A stretch of 56,882 nucleotides of DNA, taken from Diplocarpon mali (Eukaryota; Ascomycota; Leotiomycetes; Helotiales; Drepanopezizaceae). Where the stretch lies: assembly GCA_024741835.1 (NCBI GenBank), contig JAENRP010000296.1:1-56882 (forward strand), in the 5' to 3' direction. Shown here in pieces: positions 11,663 through 22,904 of the stretch (positions within the stretch are counted from its first letter, which is position 1; each line of letters opens with the position of its first letter). The translations under genes were made by a program, and so were the position numbers. Under the pieces are notes generated by a model. The model did not search any database. It worked only from the letters and a program-made list of their open reading frames with translations, and had not been told where the DNA came from.

Positions 11663-12475
11663 CAAATTTTGCTTATCAGTTGAATCTTCCAAGGGTAGTA
11701 GCATTTTCTAAGCGGTAGGTATAATAAACTCCTATCTTTCTATCTTATTATCGAAGTAGTATATAGTATACTCGGCCAGATAGATCATCTTTTCCTTTAT
11801 AATAAGTAAACTATATTATGACTATTGCAAACCGAGGGTATCTAGAACTATTTGATCTAGCAATGCAATATTATCGTACTAAGAGGGGCTGTCCTTTATA
11901 GTCTAAATAGCGGAGTGGATAATAGTATTTAAGAAACCTATAAATTTTCTACCTTGCGTACTATTTCCCTATAGCTTTTTTATACCCTCTTAGATAGTAA
12001 AATGATTCAATACCTATATGGCCTTTGCTACTAGTTAGTATATCTTAAAAATTTTGCTAAGCCCCTATAGGGCGTTATTAGTAGTAATATTAGTTATAAA
12101 GTATATTTGAAAAAGTGTACTATAGGTGCTACTTATAAACTGTAACAACCTTTTTATATACTTATTTTTCTTATCTCGATTCTTTTAAAATAGATCGATT
12201 AAATTAGTATACCTTTAATATTCCTATAGAAATTTTTCATAATCGATTCCCTTTGTCTTAAGCTTATTCTTAAGAAAATCATTAAAGCTTAAAAATCCTT
12301 CTTTAATTGTAAAGATTCTATAGTTTAATACTTTAATAGATAAGTTTAGGAATACCTATTATTCTATTTTACCTAACGTTCTATAAGTGCTTACTATATC
12401 TTCTAATGATCTTAGTAACTTGCCCTCTTATAAAAAGCCACCCTTTAATATTAGCTTATTGCTAGTGGTATTCAT

Positions 12476-13040
12476 TGACTTACTGCCTAAGGCAATAACT
12501 GATATATTCTTCTTAGGTATAGCTTTCTTATTTGAGCTTAATAGTACTATAATGAATTAGTCGGCAGAAGGGTAGCTTTAAATAAAGAGATAATTATTTA
12601 GGAAAGATTAACAATATAAAAGGCCTATACTAGAAAAGATTAATAACAGAAAGACAATAGTAGTAGTACTAGTATTATAAGTCTGGTAGGGTTATAGAAA
12701 AAGTAAAAAAAAGTAAAATCGTTATACAAGGAGAGGCTTATTTATAGAGTTTAGAATCGCACTAGTGCATAAAGGAAAAGTGGGTATAATGAGCTTAGAA
12801 GTAGGAACAAAAGTAGGGTATGACGCATATAAGGACCTATAATTAGTAAATAATAATTCTTTAAAGGTAAGGATGATATTTCAAAGGTAAGCGTTAGAAA
12901 GTTATATATAAAGGAAATAATCAAAGGGTAGATTATATAAAGAACAAAGTAGAGTAAAGAATATATATAGAATAGAATAATAAATAAAGAATAAAGAGGT
13001 ATAGGTATATAAAAAGTAGATAATCCTAAAAAAATTCAAT
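12476..13040. other. Spacer between Z ORF a and ORF b
   Basis: About 560 bp, very AT-rich, with TA-rich simple stretches at 12900-13020. I see no persistent frame, no module and no LTR. It could hold a start signal for ORF b, but nothing in the sequence shows one. Confidence 0.5.
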
Positions 13041-13290
13041 ATTTAATTCGCAATTTCTTCAAATGGTTTTTAAAAGGAGGGGGTAGACTATAATTCTCTA
13101 GATTAAGTCGACTTAATTATTAGTTCTATTATTACTTCAGAATCTTCTTCTCTTATATTAGTTCTTATTTCTTAGCAATCTCTTAACTTTAAGGACCTCT
13201 TTTAAAGGATCTTCTATTAGTACTCTTAGATTTAGTAACTGAGGTTCATCTGAACCTTCTTATAAGCTTAAGCCGACTGAGTTTAACCTT

Positions 13291-13313
13291 ACTCGCAGGC
13301 CGGGCTCGCGAGT
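13291..13313 (-). repeat. Palindromic module Z-9
   Basis: The copy best preserved against RIP: ACTCGCAGGCC then GGGCTCGCGAGT on the + strand. It is read as LTREPGLRVR in ORF a. Confidence 0.85.
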
Positions 13314-14175
13314 CAGTCTTGGCGTTTTTAAGCTTAAGGGTAAAAACAGGAGATTAGTTCCCAAATCAGGGTCTAATACTATACTAGCGTCTTAGTTCGT
13401 CTCTTTTCCGAATTTTCTTATAATAATACCTTTATCAATTAATGCATTAGGCTCTTAGATAATATTTACTTTATCGCATTATCCCTAAGACTTAAGTCTA
13501 TAAAGAAGCGACTTAGTATTTATAACGTCTATCCAGGCCTTAATAAGGGCGTTAAAGAGCTTCTGATTATATTTTATAAAGTGGATTTTCAATTCGTCTT
13601 TATTAAAAAGAAATAACTCTTATACTTCGATTATAACCGATAGATCTATCTAAGAGCATTAACTAATAATAGCTTTAAAGAGGTTGCCGCAGTTCTTAAG
13701 ATAAAAAGCTGCCTTAAAAGGTGCAGTAGTCCTACTTATATTAATCTATCGAAGTACTAGAGGTTGCTTTAAAGCAGAGACTAAAAAGATAAGATTAAAG
13801 ATTCAAGTCTTATTTTCCAAGGTATTCTTATTGCAAATGGCCATATAGTTATTATAAAAGGCTATAAAATCACTAGTCTTATAAGGATTGTTTAAAAGCA
13901 TTTTAAAAAGGTATCCCTATTTTATTATTACTATAATTAGATTGCTATTATTAGTAATAGGTCGCAAGATCTCCTTTCGCTTTAATTTTGCGATTATTTA
14001 AGCTAATTGAGATTTTAAACCAAGTGCTTAAGAAGTCTATCAACTTATCTTCTTTATAAATAGAGTGAGTTTTATATTCGATTGAGAGCCAACCTACCTA
14101 TTAAGGCTTTTAAAAGCTGGCCCTTATCTAATTAGTAGGATCTGATAATCTAAGACTTGCTTTCTAATAAAATTA

Positions 14176-14198
14176 ACTCGCAGGCTAGGACTATAAGT
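14176..14198 (-). repeat. Palindromic module Z-8
   Basis: Read as FTYSPSLRVN, with an open frame on both sides (KEIPI before, FIRKQVLDYQ after). Confidence 0.8.
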
Positions 14199-15561
14199 GA
14201 AAATCGGAATTTCTTTATTAGTAGTACTTATATCTCTTTTTATTAAAACGATTTAATTATAAAGACTAAGGCCAATCAATTAAGGAGGTTCAAGGTAGGC
14301 TATAAGTTGATAGGTTCCTCTACTTCTTACTATTATAACTAAGAGGTAGAGTCTATAGTATATTCGAAGGACTTATTAAATAAGATTGAATATCATATTA
14401 TAAAGAAAATAAGAAGGTATAAAAGTTGCGCTATCTATAGGGCAGAAGTAATAAAGATATATCTCTGCTTCTTATCTTATAATAAAGAGGAATATACTTA
14501 TAAAAGTACTATTATTAATAGTAAAATTGTCGGTTAGGAAGCGGCATCCGAAGGGTTTAGGCATTACAATTGACCCTTCTTCCTCTATTTCCTCCTACTA
14601 TTTATTATTTAATAATATCAATAAGAAGGAATTGTTCTATTCAATCGGCTTTAACGCCTTTAAAGCTTTAGGATCAGCCCTGAATTTTACAGCACCTAAA
14701 GATGCCTCTATTATTAATAAGTTGGATTTGCATATCCTTAAAGAGATAAAGAATTAATTATTAAAGTAGATTAGAAAAAGATCGACATCTTCTATTATAT
14801 AAAGAAGTTCGAAGTATTTAATAGTTTTATTAATATCAAATCCTTTATAATTAAGACTATAGTAAACCGAAAGAGAGCGAATATAAAGGTCGCAAAGTCT
14901 TCTTCCTTCGATTCCTACGCTAAGAAGATACTATCGAAAGCGAGTTTTTATTATAAAGGATACTTAAATATTATATTATTCTTTAAGTTTAAGGTTAAGA
15001 ATAACCGATTAAGGCATATTGCTATAATTACAAATGTCTTAATCAATAGATTCTTCTTTGCGTTCTCTTTCTTATAAGATAAAATAGTCCCGCTTAGCAT
15101 TTAAGAGATTAGGTTCTTGACTTTTATAATTATTAAAGAATTAAATAATATCTATAGAAGCGAACTTATTTAAGATAAGCTATTAAATCTATCTAATAGC
15201 TCTTTTAATTATCTTTAAAGTAGTAAGAATAAGGTCTTCTCTTATATTATTATTTCTAAATCAATTATATATAGATATAAAGAAGTTAAGAATTAGCTCC
15301 TTTAAGTTATTAGAAAAGGAGTTTAAATAGGCATATAATCCTTTGGTTTTAAATTGCAAATTAGCTAAGGTAGCTATCGAATGATCTATCCTTCTTAAAG
15401 GTCGAGCTAAAATTGGTCGTTTAACTAAAGGAGAGTCCTTTAAAGATTTTAAAAATTCTAAAGAGGCTGCGCTAAGCGTTTGAGCAGTCTATTTGGCAGC
15501 GGTTTCTAAAATCATTTTAATAAAAGGTAAGTTAGGTTTAATTTTAAAATTCTTATTTCTA

Positions 15562-15585
15562 ACTCTTAATTTAAGACTGCAAGTT
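15562..15585 (-). repeat. Palindromic module Z-7
   Basis: Read as LTCSLKLRVR in ORF a. It is nearly identical to the copy at 26446-26469 in the gag/protease region. Confidence 0.75.
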
Positions 15586-16698
15586 AAATTATATAGTTTA
15601 GTACTTATTATATCTTTAGACTAAGAGGCGAATTTTAAGGCAAGCTTAATTATAAATAATCAATTCTCTTCTTTATTATTAAAGAAATCTCATTTAAACT
15701 CTAGTATAAAAGTCCAGTTTTCTTTTAAAATAAGTAAACTATAAGCAGAAGCGCAGAGCCTTAGTATATTAATAATAGTACTATTAAGTAGGGTAATATC
15801 TATAGCTTAATTTGATCTTTTTATAACTCTATTAGCTGCTATAAGTACTATATTAGATAGGCCTATAAATCTGCGACCGCGAATTCGATTGCCTCAGAAT
15901 TTTACTACTCCTTCTTAAATAATAAAGAAATTGAGAATTTAAATAGCTCTAGCTATAGGAGTATTTTCCTTAAGAATTTTTAATAATACTCGCCTTTTAT
16001 TATTAGAATTAATATTTATTAAGAAATGTAAATGAAATAGGAGTCTTCTCTTATTAGTGGCTAAATTATCCAGTTATCGAATAGATTCTTCCCTTTTATC
16101 TTAATCCGTTTTAAAAGTATTAGCCAAGGTTATATATTAATCTACATTAGCTAAGAATTCCTCTTTAGAGATTCCCTTTAATCTCAATTCTTCGGTTAAG
16201 AAGTCGTTAAATTAAAGAATTCCAAAGGCTACTTAAGTTAAAAGGTTACTAATAGCATTCGCATAAGCTAAAAAGAGTTTTTATTACTTTATATCTCCTA
16301 AGGCTGCGTAGGTCGATTTGAAGCTCTTTAATAATATAATAGCTTTACTATCCTAAGAGAAGTTTATAACTAGTGCTTATTTATCCCTTATTGCAGTAGA
16401 TAAAACTATTTATAAGTTCTTTAAAGGCATATTACTTATAAAAGATAAGGAGTATAAATAAGAGAGTTTAATAGGGTATAAGAATTAAAAGGGCATATAA
16501 GCTGCAATAGGTTTACTATATATATATTAAGGAAATTGGACTTTTTGTTTATTATTTAAGGAAAGTAATAGGAATATTATAATTAAAGGCTAATATTAAG
16601 AATATAAAATAAGTTAAAGCAAGTAAGAATTTAAAGTAATCTTAAAAGATCTATATTTTAAATAATAAAAGAGGCGACCTTACCGAAAATGTAAAAAT

Positions 16699-16893
16699 TA
16701 TTGAGCTTAAGTGAGTCGGCGCAGTAGGTAATAGAAACTTCTAAAGGTCGATGGTCGATATATTAGTAAGAGTTAGGGAAGGAAGGTTACCCCTTTCTTT
16801 CCTATAGCTATATACGTATCAATATCCTACTAACTAAGTAATAGGGTCATATGATAATACATCGGAGTGATAGCTATATCACCTATCTTAATA
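16699..16893 (-). repeat. A1 3' LTR
   Basis: 195 bp. On the - strand it runs from TATTAAGATAGG to GCTCAATA. The partner LTR starts TGTTGAGATAGG, so the canonical TG start was lost here by RIP. A purine-rich GAGTAAGGG precedes it on the - strand. Confidence 0.95.
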
Positions 16894-17031
16894 CCCTTAC
16901 TCAGACCTTACTCCGATTGACCTGCAGTTAGGAAAACAACAACTATCCTTTTGCGCTAATCTAACTCTTAGGTATCTCTTTAAATTAAAAACAATCAATT
17001 AATAGTAACCTCTATTAAAATCACTAATCCC

Positions 17032-17182
17032 ACTTGCAGGGTAGGACTAGGAGTTAAATTTCCTAAAAGATATTCCTTCATAAGACCATATGACTTGACT
17101 CGCGGTCTAGGCTTAGGAGTCGATTTAAAAACTTTCCTCTATAAGACCATATGACCTAACTCGCGGGGCGGGCCTAGGAGTT
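17032..17182 (-). repeat. A1 terminal module cluster (3 copies)
   Basis: Modules at 17032-17055, 17098-17121 and 17159-17182. The last two sit in a tandem duplication of a 61-bp unit containing TAAGACCATATGAC. Spacing of 61 is not a multiple of three, unlike the internal array, so this cluster is probably at or beyond the pol stop. The equivalent in A2 is 36198-36345. Confidence 0.8.
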
Positions 17183-17189
17183 GTCCTTA

Positions 17190-20100
17190 AGCCTACTAAG
17201 CCCCTACTGTCTTCTATAACCCTAGTATATCTTTAAACGCTTCGAACTTTGCAACTATCTCTAGTGGCTTTGTAAATCCATCTGCCACTATTTAATCAGT
17301 TGAGATATAGGTAATTAACAACTTATTCTTCGCAATAAGGTCGCAGATAAAGTAGTAGGTAATATTAATATATTTCGATCGCTTATATAAGTGTGGATTC
17401 TTTATAAGTGCAATCGCCCCTATATTATCTGCTTAAAGATTAATATAGTTCCTATCTTATTTAATATACTTAGCGAAACCTATATCTTTTAGAACTTAGG
17501 TAATTTATAATCCTTGCTTATAATTTGATAACATTAATATATATTCGGCCTTAGTGCTTATAGTAGCTATTGATTTCTACTTTCTACTTCCCTATAATAT
17601 AGGTCTGCTATATAGCACTGCTACGCTTCTAGATATACTTTTCCGACCTTTTATATTTGCCTAGTCGGAATCGGTATATACCTTAAGCTTTGCGCTTATA
17701 TATTTCGTTAGTCTATATCTTACCTTTTATATGATTATCGATCGAAGGTACCTTTTAAGTCGCTTGATTGCATTCTTATATCAAATCGTTAGATCCTTTA
17801 AGTTCTGACTAAGTTGCTTAATAATAAAGGCGATATCTGGTCTTATATATACTATAGCATATATAATCGCTCTAATATCCTATTAGTACTTCTTCAAATC
17901 TCCTTTCTACTTATTTTTATTAGCAGGCTCTAACTTATTATACTTTCCTTTGATTAGAGTACGCTTTAGCTTAAAATTAAGAGTATAAGTGGAGAGTCCT
18001 ATTCGGTCTAGGATCTTCTTAATATACTGCTCTTAATCTAACTAAAGTTCTTAAGTGGAGCGGTTTCTTATAATGCAGATGCTAAGGATCTTATAAATTC
18101 CCCTTAGATCCTTAGTATTAAAATGTTTCCAAATCATTATAAAGAACCAATCTAATTAAGTAGTTGTTTTTGCAGCTATAGCAATATTATCGATATATAG
18201 TAGCAACTTGATTCTACGCTTAGCATAGGTAAATAGATAAGGGTCAGCTAGGCTCTAAACGAATCCTATTTCCACTAGAGTAGAGCTGCATAAGAGGTTC
18301 TAATTATAGGCTGATTATTTAAGCCTGTAGATACTGCGGAATATATAAAGAGAGTGGCTAGCGCGTATAGGAATACTATCAGATCAAGAGAGAAAAATCC
18401 GTTCCTTTATAATCGCTTTGGTAAATGCATTTTTAATATTATACTATCTGCATTTAAGGTCCTTAGCGGCTACTATTGCTATAAATATGCGAAGGGTATC
18501 TATGCGAACTATTGGCGCGAATATGTCGAAGTAGTCTTTTCTATACTATTAAGAGAAGCCCTTAGCTATAAGCCTTGCCTTATAATGCTTTAGGGTTCCA
18601 TCTGCATATGTCTTAATTGTAAAGACCTACTTTATTAATACCAGGTTTACGTCCTTTAGCATTAGTTCCTTTATCTATATACTATTTGTAGTAAGAGAGC
18701 TTATCTCCTCTTAGATTACCTCACTCTATGCTGCTCCATTCTCTAGATTATTAACAGCTTTATTATACGTCTTTAGAAGAGAGATTTTCATTATCCTCCT
18801 AGCGGCTAGGAACGCATTATCTTTATTAAAGCTCTATTGAAGTTCGAGCTTATAGATCCTATGCGCTATTATGGCCTAGATACGCTTAGACTCGCATTCG
18901 TCTAAGGTATCTTCTGGTTCTAGGTCTCTATTCCTCTTTAAGGACGTAGGTTCGGCTATAGGTTCTATAGGCTTATTATTTAGGGAATCGCTTTCTAATA
19001 GTAGAGGCTTATTGTTACTTGTACCTATTTTGGGAATATCCTTTACTATAGGTGCTTTAACTAAAGGGATAACGATATTAAAGTTGTTCTATACTTTAGG
19101 TAGTTCGCAGATAATAGGAATGGTCTATTCGGCCTTTGAGCGACTAGTAGGTCGTCGATCAGCGGGTGCGCTTAATATACCTAAGCTTAAAGAGAGGGGT
19201 TATTAGTTCAGCTTAATAGTATTACCGTCGAGTGGTATACCTTGCGAATCTTTAAGTGTGCAGAGCTTTAAGGATAGCTCCCCCCTATTTCAAGATTCAT
19301 TAAACTCAACTACTAAGGATATGATTACTCGCCCTAGGTCTAGCGCGTATACTATCTATTGCTTTATTATCTATTTAATATACCTAATAAATACACACTC
19401 TTTACCTTAGTCTATTAGCTTCTTGCTCTTTATACCTGCGGGCTAGGACTTTAGGCTAATATAAGAGTAGTAGACGCTTCTAAAGACGCGGATATAGTCT
19501 AGGCTTAGTTTCTATCCGAAATATGCTTTATATAGCGATATTCAGGTGCTATTGACTATTAGCCCACTACCTATTCTATTTTGCAAGTATGCGTCTGCCT
19601 TAACCGCAAGGTCCTAGAATTCCAATAGTAAGTCAGCATCTTGCAATAGAGCGCAATAGTCAGTCTCTACTTGCTAAATGCTTCGCTTAGTAATGCTATT
19701 CTAGTAGGAACCTTTATATATTATAGTTAGTTTATAATAAACTCCTTATTTTACCTATTTATTAAGCTTTGCCCTAATCTCTAATGTGTTATCAGACCTA
19801 ATAGCTATTAGCTTTAACTAGGTCTAGCGTTCCTCTATCACTTTCTAAGTTTCCAGCTTTTCTATAAGCTTAGATTTAGTCCTAGCGTAAATGGTCTATA
19901 TCTGCCGAGTGGAGTTATCTACTATTTGAGAAAACCAATTATTTCCTTTGATCGAGGTTGTAAATAGTCCGGTAGTATTAATAGATATTAGCGCTAGTAT
20001 CGAATCTTTTTATAGATTAAGCTTAATTTGCGTCCGATTTCGAAGTTTTATCAGCTTGCAAATTCGGTATACTAAGCGATCCTTTAGTACTTAGATCTTC

Positions 20101-22200
20101 CGTTTTAGGGTCGAGACCTTATATAAGCCCTTTAATTTCTCTAGTCTTAGATGCGCGAATCTTTTATATATTAGCTAATACCTTAATAGGCTTTCGGCTT
20201 CTAATAGCTTTAGTAGCCTATTGTCAGTCGATACTTTGTTATTAGCGGCTAGAAAGGACTAGTAATAGCAGTTTAAGGTTTTGCCGTTTTCTAGTTAAGA
20301 GCCCGGCTTAGGAGTCGTTTTTAATAAAACCGCAAGATCTACTTGCGGTCCTAGCTTAGGAGTCGATTTTCCAGAATTTGCAAAATCCACTTACAGTCCT
20401 GGCCCAGGAGTCATTTCTACCAAATTCACTTATGATCCTAGCTTAGGAGTCATCTTTGAAGACACTTTATAATCTACCTATAGTCCTGGCTTAGGAGTTA
20501 TTTTTACAAATTTTACTTACAATCCTAGCTTAAGAGTCTATCTATTCTCTCTATCCTCGCTTAATTGTATTAGGGTAGAGAGTGCACTTTTCTTAAAGGA
20601 ACCCACTTATAGGTCCGACCCAGGAGTCAATTTCTATAATATCACCTTTAAGATAATATAAAGTCTATCTTTGATTTTAGCTTTAAAGATCACTTTATAA
20701 TTATTATTTATAAACTATATAAATTGATTATTAAAAACTCCTATATAATTCAACTTCGCATAGATCTTATAGCTAGATAAGAGGTTAATGCTTAAGCTAA
20801 GTATAAGGAGAACATTTTATAAAAGGAAAGAAACGCTAGCGATATTCATCTTTACTATACCTATCGAGTCTATATATAACCTTCTATTACTAACCTTAAT
20901 AGAGCGCCTTTTTATTTTAATAAGCGGGCCTTTAAATAGGTAGGGTTTATCAGTCATATATGCTATACAACTAGTATTACTATACCAGTCGGATTTAAGG
21001 ATCTTATAAAGATCGGCTTTTAAAATATAGGCATCTTTATTATAATTATTATTTAAATTATTAGAAGTGGATTCAAGTTCAAATAACCTACTATTATTAT
21101 TAGAGGTATCTGCTAAAGTTCTAGCTAAATAGCCTTTTCCTTTACCTTTCTTTAATAGTTGCGGCCTTCGGTAGGATAAGGGCAGTTTACTTCTTAACTT
21201 CTGCTTCGATTGCTTCTTAATATTAAAGCTAGCGACTATATCGATCAGTTGCCTTCTAACTTTATAATTAGTAATATTATAAGCACTATTATAGAAGTAG
21301 CATCCCTAATGAGCTCAAAGGCTCGTCCTACGCTCCTTCCTCTTCTTAGGCTTATCTTTGCCCTATAACGCAGCATTTGCTAATTCAGAGTGTCCTTCGA
21401 GGTCTTGCTTAATAGTTCAAAGGAGGTCGATCTTCTCGTAGATCTTAAGGTTAGGTTAGATAAGAAGAGATTGTTTCGCAATAGCGAACTTAAGAGGGAG
21501 GCTATTAAGTAAGAAACTAAAAAGCTGAGTTTCCTTAAAAGTTATAGCTATCTTAAGATCTGCGGCTCTTACTCTCCTCTTTACTTTACGCAGTATAGAC
21601 TAGGCAGAGTCTATATTTATATCTATATCCTTGCTATCTTTATCTTTTTTATATTGAAATGAAGTGATCTACTATAGTAGATGCTAGGTGTTAAGGGCAG
21701 TTGTCTAAGAGTATTTTGCCTTTAAAGTATCCTATCTTATCTTCGCGTTATCGTAAATTCGAATAAAATCTCGGTCTTCGTCGCTTAAACCTCTATTGAT
21801 CTTAAGCTTGCATTTGGCTAAGGCCAGCCTATACTCCTTCTCCTTTTCCACATTTAAAATCTGCCTTTAGGATTCTTAGTTATTATCTACTAAAGCTCTT
21901 AGGCTAAGCTTATTTAATATATTTGGCAAATCCTTAGTAGTTGTATTAGCTATTAAAGTGGAAGTAGACGAATTAGTAAAGGGAGTATAAGGGGCTATTC
22001 TTGCGTATTTAATAAGTGTCTTTTGAATCGCCATTTCAATGCCTTTGCTTTTGAAGTAAAGCTCTAAATCGTCGAACCATTATTGCCAGTTCTTTTAAGA
22101 GAGTTAGAGGTCTCTAGGCCTAGTATTTCAATTAGAATCGGAAGCTATTGCTATTTCAAATAGAATTGCGTTTAAAATCAAATAAATTAAATGGTTGAAG
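17190..22200 (-). pseudogene. gag-pol: A1 gag-pol, RIP-degraded Copia polyprotein
   Basis: Copia order on the - strand: gag (about 22200-21200), a degraded zinc-knuckle region near 21260-21310 (CYFYNSAYN, with a Cys turned to Tyr), protease, the module array (20628-20293), GAG-pre-integrase and integrase (about 20280-18700), RT with LLYIDNI at about 18183-18206 and RNase H at about 17480-17700. Stops occur every few tens of codons, mostly where Q or W codons are expected. It aligns block by block with A2 and A3. Confidence 0.85.
20293..20628 (-). repeat. A1 internal module array (7 copies) in the pol frame
   Basis: Modules start (lower coordinate) at 20293, 20341, 20389, 20428, 20476, 20515 and 20605. 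The spacings are 48, 48, 39, 48, 39 and 90, all multiples of three. The pol frame reads each as T-P-(G/K)-P-G-L-(Q/stop)-V-(D/N). The copy at 20389 gives TPGPGL*VDF. The array lies between protease and the integrase zinc region. Confidence 0.9.
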
Positions 22201-22303
22201 GCACTCCTCCTATCGAAAAGTCGAAATGATTAAATAGCAGGTGTTATAGAAGTATTAAATAGGGAGGAAGTCCTCTTATCGAAAAGGGTTTTTAGGTTAT
22301 AAC

Positions 22304-22440
22304 GCAGGGAATCACACCTCTTATGAAATACAGTAAAGCAAGGAATTATACCTCTTATAGTACTAAAAGGGGTTGTAGAGCAAGGAATCATACCTCTTGC
22401 AATACAGGTTGGCTAAATAGGGAATCATACCTCCTATTCG
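22304..22440 (-). repeat. A1 leader tandem repeat (about 4 units of 30-45 bp)
   Basis: Repeated core GCAAGGAATCATACCTCTT on the + strand, between the primer-binding site and gag. The same repeat is in A2 at 30778-30920. It lies in the untranslated leader and its role is unknown. Confidence 0.8.
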
Positions 22441-22543
22441 CCAATTGCTCGCCTCTTACTACAAGTCTCATTCAACTTCCTACTAATAGTTGCAGCGCAA
22501 GTGCTTTCTAAGGGAAGTTAATAATCTATTATCAGTCTATCTA

Positions 22544-22555
22544 GGGCTTATAACC
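22544..22555 (-). promoter_or_regulatory. A1 primer-binding site
   Basis: Reads GGTTATAAGCCC on the - strand directly after the 5' LTR. It matches the complement of the initiator-tRNA-Met anticodon region (GGTTATGAGCCC) with one G-to-A change, so this is half-tRNA priming as in Drosophila copia. Confidence 0.85.
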
Positions 22556-22750
22556 TATTGAGCTTAAGTAAGTCGGCGCAGTAGGTAATAGAAACTTCTA
22601 AAGGTCGATGGTCAATATATTAGTAAGAGTTAAGGAAGGAAGGTTACCCCTTTCTTTCCTATAGCTATATACGTATCAATATCCTATTAACTAAGCAGTA
22701 GGGTCATATAATAATATATCGGAGTGATAGCTATATCACCTATCTCAACA
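22556..22750 (-). repeat. A1 5' LTR
   Basis: 195 bp. On the - strand it starts TGTTGAGATAGG and ends GCTCAATA. It is followed by the primer-binding site at 22544-22555. Confidence 0.95.
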
Positions 22751-22881
22751 AAAATAAGGATTAGAGGAAGGTAAGATAATTAATAAACTAAGAAATCGTT
22801 TAATATTCCTACTTGCGTTCTTTGGATATTTTAGGAATAATAACTTAAGGTTGCGATTAATTAGGTATTTTGATATTCTTT

Positions 22882-22904
22882 ACTTATAAGGCCGGCTTAT
22901 AGGT
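22882..22904 (-). repeat. Palindromic module Z-6
   Basis: Downstream of the integrase core, read as LTYKPAL*VK in the pol frame. Confidence 0.75.

Larger units (their letters stand above)
9085..12475 (-). pseudogene. Z downstream ORF b, unknown function, paralogous to ORF a
   Basis: A long - strand frame of about 1,130 codons, interrupted by stops of the CAA/CAG/TGG-to-TAA/TAG type. The suggested start is the ATG at 12475-12473. N-terminal landmarks are KLLRSLEDIVSTYRTLGKIE and GFLSFNDFLKNKLKTKGID. Further on come AKAIxVLNHFTIxEGIKKL and GRKFIGFLN. Low-complexity D/N repeats lie near 9280-9340, and a basic end, RRSGRLAKRV, near 9150. ORF a shows matching blocks in the same order. I recognise no family, membrane span or catalytic motif. 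The basic tail could be a nuclear or nucleic-acid-binding signal. It carries modules Z-10 to Z-13. Both ends are uncertain. Confidence 0.65.
13040..16430 (-). pseudogene. Z downstream ORF a, unknown function, paralogous to ORF b
   Basis: A long - strand frame with RIP stops. The suggested start is the ATG at 16430-16428. Blocks in order are SFKSTYAALGDIK, FNDFLTEELRLKGISKEEF, ARAIxILNFFIIxEGVVKF and GRRFIGLSN. Each aligns with ORF b (STYRTLGKIE, FNDFLKNKLKTKGID, AKAIxVLNHFTIxEGIKKL, GRKFIGFLN), so the two arose by tandem duplication. The end is ragged, near a basic stretch around 13100-13170. No known domain was recognised. It lies between the integrase side (beyond A1) and ORF b and carries modules Z-7 to Z-9. 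It could be an accessory protein of the element or captured host sequence. Confidence 0.65.
16699..22750 (-). mobile_element. A1: Ty1/Copia element of family A, full length
   Basis: 6,052 bp on the - strand with 195-bp LTRs (16699-16893 and 22556-22750), flanked by AAAAT at 16694-16698 and 22751-22755. It is inserted in Z between the integrase and ORF a. It contains a half-tRNA primer-binding site, a leader tandem repeat, a gag-pol frame broken by RIP, a module array in pol and modules near the 3' LTR. The two LTRs differ at about ten positions in my hand alignment, all transitions. It is about 160 bp shorter than A2, mostly because its module array has three fewer copies. Confidence 0.95.

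Noticed and set aside
22544..22555. tRNA-like sequence as a tRNA gene
   Set aside because: Only the anticodon-region complement is present, immediately next to an LTR; it is a primer-binding site.
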